Positions 3,928 through 6,264 of a stretch of DNA of 6,264 bases are shown one piece after another. The first letter of the stretch is position 1. Every line of letters begins with the position of its first letter. The position numbers and the translations under genes were made by a program. This stretch comes from Microbacteriaceae bacterium (GTDB taxonomy: Bacteria > Actinomycetota > Actinomycetes > Actinomycetales > Microbacteriaceae): assembly GCA_030840185.1 (NCBI GenBank), contig JAUZFY010000047.1, positions 1 through 6,264 on the forward strand, written 5' to 3'. Below the pieces are notes generated by a model. It saw nothing but the letters and a program-made list of their open reading frames with translations. It made no database searches and was not told the DNA's origin.

Positions 3928-4335
3928 TCAGTTGTTGGTGAAACCGACGAGCAGGCCGCCGGTAATCCGCACGCTGAAGTTGTACAGCATCGCTGTGATT
4001 GCGCCGAGAGCGGTGCCCACGACGGTGTTCAAGAGCGCAACGACCAACGCGAACAGGCCGACCTGGCCCAACGAGAAGCTCTGGGTGACACTGAACGCGG
4101 GATCGTTGAGGATGTCACGCAGCAGCACATTCAACTTTCCGAAGATGCCGGTGCTGTCGAGGACGACCCAGACGAGCATGCTCGCAACGATCATGATGAT
4201 GCCGAGCGTCAGCGCGATCAGAAAGGAGAGCTTCACCGCCGACCAGAAGTCGATGTAGACCAGCTTGAGGCGAACCTGCTTGGTTGCGGTGGCTCGCTGC
4301 GATTTTCGCTGGAGCTTTTCGGCGACGCTACTCAT
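3928..4335 (-). CDS. DUF3566 transmembrane protein (gyrA-linked)
   Basis: This 135-residue membrane protein is of the DUF3566 type found directly downstream of gyrA in Actinobacteria (Rv0007 in M. tuberculosis). Its biochemical role is unknown. The N terminus is basic and hydrophilic (1-24, Lys/Arg/Gln-rich), without the long proline-rich extension seen in some relatives. Two membrane segments lie at about 33-58 and 92-118, and the loop between them holds [12 protein letters not shown]. The tail [16 protein letters not shown] has the family style of ending. The ATG at 4335 overlaps the gyrA stop by 8 bp, indicating translational coupling; GGAAGG at 4353-4348 is a ribosome site with rather long spacing (12 nt). 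I assign the family from memory of sequence style and position. Confidence 0.88.
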   Translation of the reverse strand: MSSVAEKLQRKSQRATATKQVRLKLVYIDFWSAVKLSFLIALTLGIIMIVASMLVWVVLDSTGIFGKLNVLLRDILNDPAFSVTQSFSLGQVGLFALVVALLNTVVGTALGAITAMLYNFSVRITGGLLVGFTNN

Positions 4336-6264
4336 CTACTGATTCGTCCTTCCCGGTCTGGGTTTCCTCGGTCGCAGGCTCCACGGCGGGAGCATCCAGG
4401 CCTTCGGATTCCAGATTGCGTTCACTGTTTTTCGCGACTTCAATGATCTTGTCGTCCTCCGCAAAGCGGGCGAAGACAACACCCATGGTGTCCCGGCCCT
4501 TGGCCGGAACCTCGGCGACAGACGAGCGTACCACCTTGCCGCTGGCTAGAACCACAAGCACCTCGTCGTCGTCACCGACGATCAACGCGCCAGCGAGATC
4601 CCCGCGGGACTCCGCAAGCTTTGCCACCTTGATGCCGAGTCCGCCGCGGTTTTGGACGCGATACTGGTCAACCGAGGTGCGCTTGGCGTATCCACCCTCG
4701 GTAACGATGAACACGTAACCCTCGTCCGACACGACGGACGCGTCGAGCAGGGTGTCGTCGTCGCGGAAGTGCATTCCAATGACCCCGGAGGTGGCGCGCC
4801 CCATTGGGCGCAGGGCCTCATCGGATGCTGTGAATCGAATGGACATGCCCTTGCGGGAGACCAACAGCAGGTCGGAGTCCTCCTCGACCAGCATCGCGGA
4901 AACCAGCTCGTCCTCCTCGCGGAGGTTGATCGCGATGATTCCGCCTGACCGGTTGGTGTCGTATTCGGAGAGCAACGTCTTTTTCACCAGACCGCCGCGG
5001 GTTGCGAGGGCAAGATACTTGGCGACGGCATAGTCCCGGATGTCGAGAATCTGGGCGATCTCCTCGTCGGCCTGGAGCGCGAGGAGGTTCGCAACGTGCT
5101 GGCCCTTGGTATCGCGGCCGCCCTCCTGCACCTCGTACGCCTTGGCGCGGTAGACCCGCCCCTTATTGGTGAAGAACAGGAGCCAGTGGTGAGTCGTCGT
5201 GACGAAGAAGTGCTCCACGACGTCATCCGCCCGCAGCTGGGCGCCCTTGACGCCCTTGCCGCCACGGTGCTGTGTGCGGTAGTTGTCGCTGCGGGTGCGC
5301 TTGATATAGCCGCCGCGCGTGACGGTGATCACCATCTCCTCCTCGGGGATGAGGTCTTCCACGTTCATGTCCCCGTCGAAACCAAACATGATCTCGGTGC
5401 GGCGCTCGTCACCGTACTTGGCGATGAGCTCGGTGAGCTCGTCGCTCACGATGTCGCGCTGACGCTGCGGGCTGTCGAGAATCGCCAGATAGGCGGCGAT
5501 TTCGAGTTCGATGCGCTCGTTCTCTTCGACGATTTTCTGTCGCTCGAGGGCCGCGAGCCGGCGAAGCTGCATCTCGAGGATGGCGCGGGCCTGCTGCTCG
5601 TCGATCTCGAGCAGCGCGATCAGCCCATCGCGCGCGTCCTCGACTGTCGCGGAGCGCCGGATGAGGGCAATGACCTCATCGAGCGCGTCGAGGGCCTTCA
5701 GATAGCCGCGCAGGATGTGAGCGCGTTCCTCGGCACGACGCAACCGGAACTTGGTCCGCCGGACGATGACGTCGATCTGGTGATCCGCCCAGGCGGTGAT
5801 GAATCCGTCGATGGCGAGCGTGCGCGGAATTCCATCGACGATCGCCAGCATGTTGGCGCCGAAGTTCTCCTGCAGTTGAGTGTGCTTGTACAGGTTGTTC
5901 AGCACGACCTTGGCAACGGCGTCACGCTTGAGCACGATGACGAGTCGCTGGCCGGTGCGGCCGGAGGTCTCGTCCCGAATGTCGGCGATGCCGGAGATCT
6001 TGCCTTCCTTGACCAGTTCGGCGATCTTCAGCGCGAGGTTGTCGGGGTTGACCTGGTAGGGGAGTTCGGTCACGACCAGGCAGGTGCGTCCCTGCAGCTC
6101 CTCCACGTTGACAACCGCGCGCATGGTGATCGACCCACGGCCGGTGCGGTACGCGTCCTGAATGCCCTTGAGCCCCAGAATCTGGGCCCCGGTGGGGAAG
6201 TCCGGTCCCTTGATGCGCTGGATGAGCGCCTCGACCAATTCCTCCTGGCTGGCATCCGGGTTCG
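4328..6264 (-). CDS. gyrA: DNA gyrase subunit A, C-terminal 644 residues (5' end outside window)
   Basis: GyrA is the cleavage-and-rejoining subunit of gyrase, which introduces negative supercoils as an A2B2 complex. The window starts inside the N-terminal domain at [19 protein letters not shown]; roughly the first 200 residues, with the catalytic Tyr and the quinolone-resistance region, are missing. Visible residues about 170-283 form the tower, coiled coil and C-gate, including [20 protein letters not shown] and [19 protein letters not shown]. The C-terminal beta-pinwheel begins near 307 and shows repeated blade motifs: TRGGYIKRT (315-323), NKGRVYRA (366-373), TRGGLVKKT (421-429), SRKGMSIRF (469-477), TEGGYAKRT (521-529) and SGKVVRSS (574-581). 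The GyrA box reads QHRGGKG (331-337; bases 5272-5252). The last 30 or so residues are an acidic tail. The DUF3566 gene overlaps its stop. Confidence 0.98.
   Translation of the reverse strand, partial: NPDASQEELVEALIQRIKGPDFPTGAQILGLKGIQDAYRTGRGSITMRAVVNVEELQGRTCLVVTELPYQVNPDNLALKIAELVKEGKISGIADIRDETSGRTGQRLVIVLKRDAVAKVVLNNLYKHTQLQENFGANMLAIVDGIPRTLAIDGFITAWADHQIDVIVRRTKFRLRRAEERAHILRGYLKALDALDEVIALIRRSATVEDARDGLIALLEIDEQQARAILEMQLRRLAALERQKIVEENERIELEIAAYLAILDSPQRQRDIVSDELTELIAKYGDERRTEIMFGFDGDMNVEDLIPEEEMVITVTRGGYIKRTRSDNYRTQHRGGKGVKGAQLRADDVVEHFFVTTTHHWLLFFTNKGRVYRAKAYEVQEGGRDTKGQHVANLLALQADEEIAQILDIRDYAVAKYLALATRGGLVKKTLLSEYDTNRSGGIIAINLREEDELVSAMLVEEDSDLLLVSRKGMSIRFTASDEALRPMGRATSGVIGMHFRDDDTLLDASVVSDEGYVFIVTEGGYAKRTSVDQYRVQNRGGLGIKVAKLAESRGDLAGALIVGDDDEVLVVLASGKVVRSSVAEVPAKGRDTMGVVFARFAEDDKIIEVAKNSERNLESEGLDAPAVEPATEETQTGKDESVDE

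Noticed and set aside
3886..4446. 186-codon plus-strand open frame opposite DUF3566 and the gyrA end
   Set aside because: The translation is Glu/Asp/His/Gln-rich, typical of the antisense of hydrophobic membrane codons. The minus strand holds a credible two-TM protein coupled to gyrA.

Overview
The window looks like a high-GC actinobacterial chromosome, most likely Microbacteriaceae or a close relative. Nearly every gene belongs to a block known to sit just downstream of gyrB-gyrA, near the replication origin, in Actinobacteria. The family call rests on remembered gene order and protein style, not on a search. Read on the minus strand (the direction of gyrA), the order is: gyrA (C-terminal three quarters), a DUF3566 membrane protein, tRNA-Ile(GAT), tRNA-Ala(TGC), a Nudix hydrolase, a single-TM protein on the opposite strand, a cyclophilin (ppiA), a zinc-finger rhomboid protease, crgA on the opposite strand, and the start of a class E sortase.

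Layout by plus coordinates. 1-389: N-terminal part of a class E sortase (minus, cut by the window edge). 390-692: a gene-free divergent promoter region. 693-938: crgA (plus). 939-1012: a short convergent intergenic region holding an 18-bp perfect palindrome abutting three DnaA-box-like 9-mers, one of them a perfect TTATCCACA. 1013-2408: the rhomboid and ppiA as a probable minus-strand operon. 2409-2528: divergent promoter region. 2529-3131: a 200-residue protein of amphipathic helices with one C-terminal-side membrane segment (plus), overlapping tail to tail with a Nudix hydrolase at 3124-3576 (minus). 3646-3823: the two tRNAs (minus). 3928-6264: DUF3566 and gyrA with an 8-bp stop/start overlap (minus).

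The genes combine DNA topology (GyrA), translation (two tRNAs), protein folding (cyclophilin) and cell-envelope or division functions (CrgA, sortase, rhomboid, DUF3566, the single-TM protein). Gene order and orientation match the M. tuberculosis block gyrA-Rv0007-ileT-alaT-cwsA-ppiA-Rv0010c-crgA, recalled from general knowledge. The 200-residue protein therefore occupies the cwsA position. No mobile element, CRISPR array, phage remnant or obviously foreign segment is visible. The items most worth a second look are the palindrome plus DnaA-box cluster, the cwsA-position protein, and three genes whose -10 elements predict leaderless mRNAs.
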